Source: Paenibacillus sp. R14(2021)
GTDB taxonomy: Bacteria > Bacillota > Bacilli > Paenibacillales > Paenibacillaceae
DNA length: 64,000 bases
Reading direction: 5' to 3'
Assembly: GCF_019431355.1 (NCBI RefSeq)
Contig: NZ_CP080269.1
Span: forward strand, 4,459,001 to 4,523,000
Positions 1 to 8,400 of the stretch are shown here, piece after piece (the stretch's first letter is position 1; every line of letters begins with the position of its first letter). The position numbers and the translations under genes were made by a program. The notes under the pieces are model-generated. The model worked only from the letters and a program-made list of their open reading frames with translations. It was not told the DNA's origin and did no database searches.

Positions 1-1102
1 CGGCTTCCGTGCGCGTGCGGATGCCCTGCTTGCGCAGTACGTCCGCCGCCCGAAGCGCTTCAGGGACATTTTCCCCGATGGGAATGACGACGGCCTCGGC
101 CGCCCTCGTCTCTATGGAGCGGCCCTCCAGCATCGCCATGATGGATTCCATGCCGAAGGATAGGCCGACGGTCGGATAGGCGATATCGTCCCGGCCGACG
201 AGCTGTCCGATGATGGCGTCATAGCGCCCGCCCCCGCCGAGACTGGATGTGAAGGTGCCAGAGGCATCGAAGATCTCGTAGACCGTCCCCGTGTAGAACG
301 ATAATCCCCGTGATAGGAAAGGATCGAACCGGCACGACGCTTCCAGCCCGATATCGCGAATCAGCCGCTGCAGGGTAGCTGCCTCCAGGGCGCCGGGGGA
401 GCCGCCGAGCTTGTATTTCTCGGTCAGCTGCTCAAGCGTGGGGCGCTCCATGGCCATCAGATCGAGGATGGCGGCTGCCGCGGCCGGATCCAATCCTTTG
501 GTGCCAAGCTCGGCTCTGACGCCTTCTGCGCCGATCTTCTCAATCTTATCGAGCGTCAGCATGACGGTCAGCATCTCGGTGTCCGGCACGCCGACCGCGG
601 CAAGCACCTCGCCGAGGAACCGGCGGTTGTTCCACCGCAGCGCCACGGCAATATCCAGCGTGCGGAATACGTCCGCGGCCAGCTGCATAAGCTCGGCTTC
701 CGCTTCTGGACCGGCAATGCCGACGACGTCGACGTCGCACTGCAGGAACTCCCGTAGCCGTCCGCGCTTGACGGGACCGTCGCGGAATACTTTGCCGATC
801 TCGTACCGTCTGAACGGCAGGTCGATGCCGGGATTCAGCGCGATGACTTTGGCGAAGGGGATAGTGAGATCATACCGCAGCCCAAGCTTACGTTGGCCTT
901 GATCGGTCAGCTGGTACATTTCCTTCAGGATTTCGTCGCCGCCCGCGTATTTGGATGCGAGCAGCTCGATTTCGTTCAGCAGGGTTGAATCCATCTCGTC
1001 GAAATCATAGCGCTCGAACCAGGTTACGAGCGTATCCTTTACTTTCTTGCGGAGCGCCTGCTCCTTGCCGAAATAATCATAGGTTCCTTTGACGTTCTGC
1101 AT
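1..1102 (-). CDS. hisS: Histidyl-tRNA synthetase (3' end outside window)
   Basis: Charges tRNA-His with histidine in the cytosol. The visible 367 codons start at ATG 1102, preceded by AAAGGATGG, and run off the left edge, so the C-terminal anticodon-binding part is missing. Class II motif 2 is seen as FRRYEIGKVFRDGP followed by GRLREFLQCDVD. The histidine-specific motifs are RGLSFYTGTVYEIF and LGGGGRYDAI. The N-terminus (QNVKGTYDYFGKEQALR, then LGLRYDLTIPFAKVIA) is of a type I associate with an alternative HisRS found beside the housekeeping enzyme in some Bacilli; this is recollection, not a search. It is preceded by its own promoter and a T-box-like leader, so expression probably follows uncharged tRNA-His. 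Nothing downstream can be seen. Confidence 0.95.
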   Translation of the reverse strand, partial: MQNVKGTYDYFGKEQALRKKVKDTLVTWFERYDFDEMDSTLLNEIELLASKYAGGDEILKEMYQLTDQGQRKLGLRYDLTIPFAKVIALNPGIDLPFRRYEIGKVFRDGPVKRGRLREFLQCDVDVVGIAGPEAEAELMQLAADVFRTLDIAVALRWNNRRFLGEVLAAVGVPDTEMLTVMLTLDKIEKIGAEGVRAELGTKGLDPAAAAAILDLMAMERPTLEQLTEKYKLGGSPGALEAATLQRLIRDIGLEASCRFDPFLSRGLSFYTGTVYEIFDASGTFTSSLGGGGRYDAIIGQLVGRDDIAYPTVGLSFGMESIMAMLEGRSIETRAAEAVVIPIGENVPEALRAADVLRKQGIRTRTEA

Positions 1103-1319
1103 GGGAAACCATCCTTTCGTTATTGAGGGGATAAAATAAAAAGCGCGCCGGACCTCTTGGTCCTGCGCGCCCGGTATGCGGCAGGGAGGGAAGCGCGAAA
1201 TGCGCTAGCCCACCCTGAATGTGTACAGGTGTGCTAACGCTGCTTGTGATGATGAAGCGGATTACAGTTCATTCGAATGGCGGATTTCATGGCGTGCAAT
1301 CTCCTTCGAAATAGGATGT
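1103..1319 (-). promoter_or_regulatory. T-box-like leader of hisS with intrinsic terminator
   Basis: The 217-nt leader has a T-box core, AGGGTGGG, on the minus strand near 1209-1215. It lies in an antiterminator-like fold: CAGGG pairs with CCCTG and AGCGC with GCGCT over 1182-1216, leaving a UGGG-containing bulge. Downstream is a strong terminator (stem arms GCGCGCAGGACC and GGTCCGGCGCGC, 1143-1170) with a U-tract at 1133-1142. The T-box UGGN pairs with the tRNA NCCA end; here N is G, which fits the C73 discriminator of tRNA-His. Stem I is short, about 95 nt, and I could not assign the specifier codon with certainty. The family role (tRNA-sensing attenuation) is established; this assignment is an inference. 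Confidence 0.68.
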
Positions 1320-1325
1320 AGAGTG

Positions 1326-1354
1326 ATTATAAGGATTCTCCGTCCAAGAAGCAA
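1326..1354 (-). promoter_or_regulatory. SigA-type promoter of hisS leader
   Basis: On the minus strand TTGCTT (1349-1354) is followed after exactly 17 bp by a perfect TATAAT (1326-1331). The predicted start near 1319 gives the 217-nt leader described above. Confidence 0.65.
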
Positions 1355-1383
1355 GGGGGGAGGAGGCGTATCCGTCGGGCCAT

Positions 1384-2193
1384 TCAAACGCCATGCGTCT
1401 CTGCGGCCCGTGCTGTTAGCAAGTAATAGAAACCGGTCGTGCGGAGTCCCTTGCTGCCTGCGTGTTTCTCGAATTGCGATGCGATTCCGTCCATGCAGGC
1501 TTCGCGCACATGCTGCTTATAGCTTTCATTCTGTCCGAATACGAACATTTCAAGCACGTCCTCGGGCGACGGCAGCCAGACGGTTTCTTGAAGCCGGGTT
1601 ATTTGGACCGCCGTAACGCCGCTCTGCCCCAGCCGTTCTTGAATCTTATCCAGAATTGGCGTGCCGGGCGACGGGGGTGCGAAGAGTCCGGGAAAAGCGA
1701 GACCGAGCTCGCCGCCCTCGCCCTCGCCGTCTCCCGGATGGAACAGCACGAGCGGCCCGCCGGGCTTGACGATACGGTTACCCTCGGCAAACCAGCTGGT
1801 CGGTCCTTTCTTCGTGAAGGCGGCGTCGAAATAATCGCCCGGAAACGGGAGGCCGTCATGCGTGCGGCCGACAACGTAGCGGACATTGGGCTTGTGGTGG
1901 TCCCGGTTCGCCGTGGCGATGAAACCTTCGGTCATGTCGTAACCGATCACCTCGTCTGCATAGCCGGCCCAGCGGTTCGTATAGGCACCATGCCCGCAGC
2001 CGACATCCAGCACCCTGCCGTGCAGCACCTCGGCAAGCTTGCTGCTCAGCGTTTCTTCGGCAGGCGGGCCTTCGTAATGAACATTCCAAGGGAATTCATA
2101 CTTGCCGGTCATGGCTGCCAGCTGCCTGCACCATGCCTGCGTCTGCCCGCGCAGGTAAGCCGGATGCGTCGTGAAATCAGGGAATAGGGTCAT
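1384..2193 (-). CDS. SAM-dependent methyltransferase
   Basis: A 269-residue class I methyltransferase, probably cytosolic. The SAM-binding motif I is GRVLDVGCGHGAYTNRW at about residues 58-74. It is followed by an acidic residue at the end of strand 2 (IGYDMTEGFI) and by the motif IV region FDAAFTKKGPTSWF, then VKPGGPLVLF typical of motif post-II. The substrate cannot be told. ATG 2193 is chosen because GGAGG lies six bases before it; a longer frame to 2250 has no ribosome site. The gene is divergent from another methyltransferase at 2472, and a TATACT -10-like hexamer lies upstream near 2255. Confidence 0.85.
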   Translation of the reverse strand: MTLFPDFTTHPAYLRGQTQAWCRQLAAMTGKYEFPWNVHYEGPPAEETLSSKLAEVLHGRVLDVGCGHGAYTNRWAGYADEVIGYDMTEGFIATANRDHHKPNVRYVVGRTHDGLPFPGDYFDAAFTKKGPTSWFAEGNRIVKPGGPLVLFHPGDGEGEGGELGLAFPGLFAPPSPGTPILDKIQERLGQSGVTAVQITRLQETVWLPSPEDVLEMFVFGQNESYKQHVREACMDGIASQFEKHAGSKGLRTTGFYYLLTARAAETHGV

Positions 2194-2471
2194 GGTCAAC
2201 CTCCATGAATGAAATGCGCCGCTCCGAACCGTTCGAGAGGCATGCCGCATCGGATAGTATAGCGGATAATCTCGAAACAGGGAATAAAATTCCTTTCGAG
2301 CTATATGGGAGAATATGGTCTTCGGTGTATAATAGGCTCATCATAGAAGAAGGCGAGTGATTCTCATGCAAATGCTGCTTATGACCGATGCGCGTACGAA
2401 TAAGGTGCGGAAGGGTTAACCGCCTTACGGATGCCTTTCCGCGAAATCATGAATTTGCGGAGGGACTAGGA

Positions 2472-3239
2472 ATGTCGTTTAGTTATTACGGAGAATTGTG
2501 CACGGAAGTTTACGATCATACGAAGAAGATCGGTCAATCGATCGGCGGAGATATCGAGTATTACCGGGATAAGGTGAAGGACTGCAAAGGACGTATTCTG
2601 GAGGCTATGGTCGGATCGGGGCGCATGTACATTCCCTTGCTGGAAGCAGGCCTGCTTGCGGACGGGGTTGACGCTTCGCCGCACATGCTGGCTTCCTGCC
2701 GGCAGCGATGCGAGGAACGTGGACTCGCTGCAAGGCTGTACGAGTCGGAGCTTCAGAAGCTGGATTTGCCTGAACGCTATGAGGCGATCATCGTACCGGC
2801 TGGCTCCTTCCTGCTGATCGATGATCGGGAGGCATCTGTGCAGGCCTTGAAGCGTCTTCATGCGCACTTGCAGCCCGGCGGGCGCTTGCTTCTGGATTTA
2901 TTTCTGCCGGATACGAATTTCGAATGCGGCCGATTCGGCGGCACGTCGACCTTTCACTTACCGGATGGCGACATCATCACGATGGAGGGCAAGCTTGTAG
3001 AAGCTGACCTGTTCCATCAGCGGAAGGTCTCGCATATGAAATACGAGAAATGGCGCGGCGGCGTGCTGATCGGAACGGAGCTGCAGTATTTCGCGCTGCG
3101 GTGGTACGGCATTGAGGAGTTCAAGTACGTGCTGGAGAGCGTTGGCTTCACGGACATAAAGGTATCGGCCGATTATGTCGACGGCAGCGCGGCTACAAAG
3201 GCGACGGAGTATTTCGTGTACGAAGCGACGCGCACCTGA
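2472..3239 (+). CDS. Class I SAM-dependent methyltransferase
   Basis: A 255-residue protein with a methyltransferase fold: motif I ILEAMVGSGRMYIPLLEAG, acidic residue in GVDASPHML, then YEAIIVPAGSFLLI and LQPGGRLLLDLFLP. The glycine-rich loop reads E-A-M-V-G-S-G rather than the common D-x-G-x-G-x-G. This variant also occurs in small Bacillus methyltransferases of unknown substrate. The start at ATG 2472 has GGAGGG about eight bases upstream; the reading frame extends further back to 2388 without a ribosome site. A TATAAT hexamer near 2330 is a possible -10 but no good -35 accompanies it. Confidence 0.85.
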   Translation: MSFSYYGELCTEVYDHTKKIGQSIGGDIEYYRDKVKDCKGRILEAMVGSGRMYIPLLEAGLLADGVDASPHMLASCRQRCEERGLAARLYESELQKLDLPERYEAIIVPAGSFLLIDDREASVQALKRLHAHLQPGGRLLLDLFLPDTNFECGRFGGTSTFHLPDGDIITMEGKLVEADLFHQRKVSHMKYEKWRGGVLIGTELQYFALRWYGIEEFKYVLESVGFTDIKVSADYVDGSAATKATEYFVYEATRT

Positions 3240-3295
3240 GCGAAGGGGACATATCGCGTCAGCGGAGCGGTAAGCGTATTAGAAGTATAAACAGA

Positions 3296-3332
3296 AGACC
3301 TGAAGTGAGAATGACCTTCTCGCTTCAGGTCT
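3296..3332. terminator. Hairpin between convergent genes
   Basis: Arms AGACCTGAAGTGAGAA and TTCTCGCTTCAGGTCT form a 16-bp stem with a five-base loop. No long U-tract follows, so termination efficiency is uncertain. It sits between the methyltransferase and the converging UMP kinase gene. Confidence 0.6.
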
Positions 3333-3416
3333 ATTTGCGATGGGAGCCGAGCAGCTCGTTACAGGCGGTGATTTGCGTAACAGGGCAGCATAATCATAGG
3401 ACTTACGGCTGCCCTG

Positions 3417-4154
3417 TTATTCGAATGCCAGCACGGATGCGCCGCTGATGATCGTGCCGTTATCTTGCCCTTGGCAAATTTGTTTCATGACACCCGTTCT
3501 GTCGAAGTTGAACACATGCATGGGCAGCTTGTAGTCCCTGGCCAAGATGAAAGCGGACTGATCCATGACCTTCAGGTTGTGCTTCAAGACATCGTCGTAA
3601 TGAAGGGATTTGAACAGTCTGGCCGACTTGTTGTGCCGCGGGTCTGCATCGAGAACGCCGTCTACGCCCTGCTTGGCAACGAAGATCGCATCGCAGTTCA
3701 CCTCGATAGCCCGCTGGACCGAAGGATAGTCGGTCGTTACGTATGGCTGACCGTTTCCCCCTGCGAAGACGACGATGTACCCTTTCTCCAGATGGTGAAT
3801 CGCCCGGAGACGAATGTAGGGCTCGGCTACCGACGCGATCGGTATGGAGGTCATGACGCGAACCTCCTTGCCAAGCTTTGCTTTCAGCACGCCGCGCAGC
3901 ATCAGGCTGTTCACGACGGTCGCAAGAGTGCCGATATTGTCCGCCTCGGCCCTCTCGATGCCCCAGCTCTCCGCCATACTGCCGCGGAAGATGTTGCCTC
4001 CGCCAATCACGAGGGCGACTTCTACGCCGAGGCTCGTGACGGACAGGATTTCATCCGCGATGTGATTCAATCGTTCAGGCTCGAAACCGAATTCCGTCTT
4101 GCCGGCGACGGCGCCGCCGCTAAGCTTAATAAGCACACGTTTGTACCTGGACAT
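3417..4154 (-). CDS. Divergent UMP kinase (PyrH-family) paralogue
   Basis: A 245-residue amino-acid-kinase-fold protein clearly related to bacterial UMP kinase, which makes UDP from UMP and ATP. Seen: KRVLIKLSGG near the N-terminus, VALVIGGGNIFRG, the LATVVNSLMLRG helix, VAEPYIRLRAIHHLEKG, AKQGVDGVLDADPR and LKVMDQSAF. It is not in the usual rpsB-tsf-pyrH-frr setting and stands alone. Residues that normally touch the nucleotide differ from canonical PyrH as I recall it: the usual GTGNPYFTTDTAA stretch reads GNGQPYVTTDYPS, and KLSGEAL reads KLSGGAV. It may be a specialised kinase rather than the essential enzyme. ATG 4154 follows GGAGGCGGAAAT. A terminator and a short leader ORF lie directly upstream (separate entries). 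Confidence 0.85.
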   Translation of the reverse strand: MSRYKRVLIKLSGGAVAGKTEFGFEPERLNHIADEILSVTSLGVEVALVIGGGNIFRGSMAESWGIERAEADNIGTLATVVNSLMLRGVLKAKLGKEVRVMTSIPIASVAEPYIRLRAIHHLEKGYIVVFAGGNGQPYVTTDYPSVQRAIEVNCDAIFVAKQGVDGVLDADPRHNKSARLFKSLHYDDVLKHNLKVMDQSAFILARDYKLPMHVFNFDRTGVMKQICQGQDNGTIISGASVLAFE

Positions 4155-4175
4155 ATTTCCGCCTCCTGTTCCAAT

Positions 4176-4210
4176 AAAAAAACACTAAAGCAGCGAACGC
4201 TTTAGTGTTT
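4176..4210 (-). terminator. Attenuator-like terminator 22 nt before the UMP kinase start
   Basis: On the minus strand a perfect 12-bp stem (AAACACTAAAGC / GCTTTAGTGTTT, 4180-4191 and 4199-4210) with a seven-base loop is followed by a U-run to 4176. The kinase Shine-Dalgarno begins about ten bases later. There is no minus-strand gene upstream for it to end except the 23-codon ORF whose TAA lies inside the 5' arm. That arrangement is expected of a conditional terminator. Confidence 0.8.
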
Positions 4211-4273
4211 CATCGAAATGCGAATATGAAAATGAACCATGGAAACGGGACGAATCCTCTGCTTCTTTTTCAT
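4202..4273 (-). CDS. Putative 23-residue leader peptide
   Basis: ATG 4273 follows GGGAGG with a nine-base spacer. The frame gives 23 residues, beginning MKKKQRIRP and ending HIRISMKH, and stops at TAA 4204-4202. That stop codon lies inside the 5' arm of the terminator at 4176-4210, so a ribosome on the last codons would mask the arm and let transcription continue into the UMP kinase gene. This layout is known from ribosome-mediated attenuation of antibiotic-resistance and biosynthetic genes. Here it is an inference from position alone. The composition (basic start, three His in the last 11 residues, no run of one amino acid) gives no obvious effector. A weak promoter, TTGGAA then TATTGA 18 bp on, lies upstream. 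Confidence 0.6.
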   Translation of the reverse strand: MKKKQRIRPVSMVHFHIRISMKH

Positions 4274-4483
4274 AGTCGCACGCCTCCCAATAGTTGGATT
4301 AGGTTAATCGTAAACCCGGTTAGGGAAAAAATCAATACGGCATCTTTTCCGGATTTTCCAACGCCTTCTCTATTCCCTCGCCGCCGGCTTCATAGTACGA
4401 TGGACAGGCACGCATACGCCATCGATTCGGATTTCGTATATTAAGGAAACATAGAACGACTGACAGCGGGGGTACTTACTGAC

Positions 4484-5266
4484 ATGAGGAGAAGAAAATG
4501 GCTGGTTACGACTGCGATCCTGCTATTTATGGCAGGATCATTATTCGTTACCGCCGATCAATTGCTCCAGTTCAAGCGCACGGTCGCATTTGCGTCGGAT
4601 TCCTCGCCGCTGCAGATTCCGGTGCTTTGCTATCATTCCATCGCCGATCAGGGCTCGGATAATGAATATGTCGTATCGCCGGCGCGGTTTCGCGAGCAGA
4701 TGAAGTGGCTGCATGACGAGGGTTACGAGAGCATCAGCCTGCAGCAGTTTCAGCAGCTGATGACGGGGAAGGCGAAGCCGACCGGCCATGAGGTGCTTAT
4801 TACCTTCGATGACGGCTACAAGAACAATTACGTCGATGCGCTGCCCGTCCTGAAGCAGTACGGCTATCAGGCGACGGAATTCATCGTCACGAACTGGGTC
4901 GGAGGCTCGGGTTACCTGACTTGGGAGCAGGTCAAGGCGCTGCATGCGGCGGGCTGGGACATCATGTCGCATACGCGCACGCACCCGTATTTGCCGCTCC
5001 ATACGGCGAAGAGCCAAACGGATGAAATCGCGGGCTCCAAGGCAGCAATAGAACGCCATCTCGGCACCGAGGTAACGGCGATTGCGTACCCGTACGGCCT
5101 GCGCAGCGAAGAAACGATGAAGCTCGCGAAGCAGAGCGGCTACGTCTACGCATTCACCTTCGACGACGGATGGACGTCCTCCTCGCAAAATCCGTACCTG
5201 CTGAAACGACTGTTCATTTCAGGGGATATGGACCTGGCGGCCTTCCAGCATAAAATGGAATCATAA
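4484..5266 (+). CDS. Secreted polysaccharide deacetylase (NodB family)
   Basis: A 260-residue carbohydrate esterase 4 type enzyme that removes N- or O-acetyl groups from a polymer outside the membrane. Residues 5-25 are a hydrophobic signal or anchor segment after MRRRK. The NodB motifs are intact: TFDDGYKNNY (catalytic and metal Asp pair near 108-109), SHTRTHPYLP (metal His-x3-His near 163-167) and YPYGLRSE. The preceding ribosome site, GCGGGGG, lies about 12 bases from the ATG and is weak. A TATATT hexamer at 4437-4442 is a possible -10. The gene is divergent from the leader of the UMP kinase gene and ends at a strong terminator. Confidence 0.9.
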   Translation: MRRRKWLVTTAILLFMAGSLFVTADQLLQFKRTVAFASDSSPLQIPVLCYHSIADQGSDNEYVVSPARFREQMKWLHDEGYESISLQQFQQLMTGKAKPTGHEVLITFDDGYKNNYVDALPVLKQYGYQATEFIVTNWVGGSGYLTWEQVKALHAAGWDIMSHTRTHPYLPLHTAKSQTDEIAGSKAAIERHLGTEVTAIAYPYGLRSEETMKLAKQSGYVYAFTFDDGWTSSSQNPYLLKRLFISGDMDLAAFQHKMES

Positions 5267-5274
5267 CGCGCAAA

Positions 5275-5306
5275 ATGGCTGCCGGAATTCCGGCAGCCAT
5301 TTTTTT
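5275..5306. terminator. Bidirectional intrinsic terminator
   Basis: ATGGCTGCCGGAA and TTCCGGCAGCCAT form a fully palindromic stem followed by seven T on the plus strand, with four A before it. It separates the deacetylase gene from the converging SNF2 gene. Confidence 0.85.
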
Positions 5307-5401
5307 GTAAACGCTCGAAGCGGCCCGAGCCGCAGTACCTCGGGGCTTCACGAATTTTCAGCGAGAGGTATCTAGTGCATTGGAAATTGCGAAGGCCTTA
5401 A

Positions 5402-8400
5402 TTAGTCGGTCAGGCTGCGGCGCAGCGTGAACATATCCCGCAGCGCATCCGTCGACAGCTCCGTGATCCAGCCCTCCGAGCTCGTGATGACATTGTCGCT
5501 CAGCTGCTGCTTGCTCTCCAGCATCTCGTCGATGCGCTCTTCCAGCGTGCCGAGCGAGATGAACTTGTGCACCTGCACGTCGCGCGTTTGACCCATCCGG
5601 TAAGCGCGGTCGGTCGCCTGATTCTCGACGGCGGGATTCCACCAGCGGTCGAAGTGGAAGACATGGTTCGCAGCGGTCAGGTTGAGGCCGACGCCGCCGG
5701 CTTTAATGGACAATATAAATACGTTCGGCTGCGCTTCGGGCGGCAGCTCGCGGGATTGAAACTGCTCGATCATCCGGTCGCGGGCCGTCTTGGACGTGCC
5801 GCCGTGCAGGTAGATGACGGGCTCGCCAAGCTCCTGCGCCAGTACCTTCTGCAGCATTTGGCCCATGCCGATGTACTGCGTGAATATTAAGCAACGCTCG
5901 TCTTCCTCGCGCAGCTCCTTCACCATGGCAAGCAGCCGCTCCAGCTTGGCCGACCGGCCGATGAGCGAGGCGGTATCCGCTGCCGATTCGTCCTGATCCT
6001 CCGACTCCGGCAACACTTCCTTCGTCAGCAGCACGGGATGATCGCACAGCTGCTTCAGCTGCGTGAGCGCGGCCAGGATGGCGCCCTTGCGCTGAATGCC
6101 CTCGAGCTTCTTCACCTGCTCCATCAGCTCGTTCACGGTCTGTTCGTACAGCGCGCTTTGCTCCCCGGTGAGGTGGATATAGGTTTTCATTTCATTCTTG
6201 TCCGGCAAGTCCAGCTGGATGGCCGGATCCTTCTTCTTGCGGCGGAGCATGAACGGCTTCACGAGCCGCTGCAGCTCCTGCGTGCGCTCTTCGTCGCGTG
6301 CCTTCTCGATCGCTTGGCTGAACTGATCATTGAACGCGCGAGAGCTGCCCAAATACCCTGGGTTGATAAAATCGTAGATCGACCACAGCTCCGACAGCCG
6401 GTTCTCAATCGGTGTGCCGGTAAGCGCGATGCGGTGGCGCGCCGGGAAGCTGCGGACGGCCATGGACTGCTTCGTCCCCGCGTTCTTGATGTTCTGCGCC
6501 TCGTCGAGACAGATCGTCGACCACGTGTAGCTCCCGAGATTCTCCTGGTCCAGCGTCGCGGTCGCGTAGGAGGTCAAGACGAGATCGGCTTCTGCGGCTT
6601 CCTCGAAGAAGGCTTCGCCGCTCAGTCGTTTGCTGCCGTAGTGCAGCATGACGCGCAGCGAAGGCGCGAAGCGCTGAATTTCTTTCTGCCAGTTGCCGAG
6701 TACGGAGGTTGGGCAGATGAGCAGGGAAGGCCGGCGATTTCCGTTCACCGCGGCTTGTTCGGCCACATGCAGCAGGTACGTGATGAACTGAATCGTTTTG
6801 CCGAGCCCCATATCGTCGGCCAAGCATGCGCCAAGCCCGAACCGGCGCAGGAAAGCGAGCCAGGCGAAGCCGTCGCGCTGATAGCTGCGCAGCTCCGCGT
6901 GCAGCGAGGAAGGCACGTCCATAGCTGGCCATTCTGTCTGCTGGGTCAGCTGCCCCATGAGCTGCATGAGATGAGCATTCAGTTCGACTTCGAGCCGGAT
7001 GCTGTTCTCGTCCTCGGATGCGTCCGGCGCGTCCGTGTCCTTCGCTCCGGCAGTCCCCGGTTGCTCCGCTGCACCGCCGCTGCTAAGCAAATGCAGCTGC
7101 AGGACGTCCTGGAAGGAGAGGCCTTTCTCGGGATCGACGCCCGCCATCGCTTTGCGGATTTGCGCAAGCAGAACGGGATCAAGCGGCACCCATTGGCCAC
7201 GGAATTGAACGAGCCGTTCCCCCCGAGCCACGAGCTCCGCGAATTCCGCCTCGCTTAGCTCAGTATCGCCGATCGCGATCCGCCAATCGAAGTCGATCAG
7301 CGAATCGAGGCCGAAGAAGGAGGTGCCGCCCGCGCGTTCACCCGAAGCCTCGCCCGCGCCGGGACGGACCTTCGCCCGCAGGCGCGGCTTCTTGCGGCTT
7401 GCCGCCTCCCACCATGCGGGCAGCAGCACCTGCCAGCCGGAGGCCAGCAGCCGCTGGCTGTCGACGGTCAGAAACTGCCACGCGGCTTCGTCGGTCAGCG
7501 GGGCGTTCAGCAGATCGGTGCTGCTGCCAGCCAGCCGATCATACGGAAGGCTCGCCTGAAGATGCGCGAGCCATGCGGCGGAACGCTCGCGCACATGCGG
7601 CGTCCAGCCCGAGGGCCACGAGCCGAGGGCTTCGCCGTCCGCGGCGAGCCGAACCGGCGCGAGTACCGCCGGATCTAGCTTGTCCTGCAGCATCAGCGCA
7701 AGCCGCCAGACGGACTCGCCGTCGCTCGGCTCCATCAGCTGCAGCAGCGGCCGGAACGGCGATGTATCGGCCTTCCAGCCGGCGGCAACAAGCCATGCGC
7801 GCGCATCCATGCCGGCTGCTGCCGCTCCGCGGTCGCGCGCGAACAGCAGCGGGAAGTCCCGGCGCAAATCGCCGGCGGCTTCCTCCGTGGCGTAATACCG
7901 CTGGAACACCGCAGCGGAGAACGCCGCGCGGACGCCGCCCGCGAAGCCGGGCTCCGCATCCATGGCGGCAGCATCAGCAGCGGCGCCGTCCCAGGCGCTG
8001 TCGCCGCGAAGCTCCGCGTCATCCCCTCCGCTGCGGTCAGAGCCGCCGCTTAATCCGTCGATCGCAGCCAGCTCCGCCTCATCCTCGGTGTCGTCGAATC
8101 CGGCATCTGCGCCGAATCCACGACCTTCTCCGGTCGTCTTGTCTGCGGCATCGCGCAGGGGCCGAAGCATCCGCCGCGCTTTGAAATCCAGCGCTTCCTC
8201 ATCCCAAATCCAGTTAAGCTTTCCGGCTTTGAACGCGCTGAAGCTCGGCACGTATTTCCGCTCGTCGATGCATGTTTCCAGTACGGGAGCGAGCTCGGCC
8301 AGCTGTGCCGCGTCGCCCTCCCAGATCCACTCGATATGCGACAGCAGCTTGCGGGCGGCGAAGAACGGGATCACCTGCTCCGCCGGCAGCACGACCAGCT

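Noticed and set aside
1221..1616. 131-codon plus-strand frame across the hisS leader
   Set aside because: Overlaps the T-box-like leader and the methyltransferase gene; Arg/Cys-rich, no motif.
6038..7258. 406-codon plus-strand frame opposite the SNF2 gene
   Set aside because: Shadow of the high-GC SNF2 gene; no ribosome site and no protein motif.
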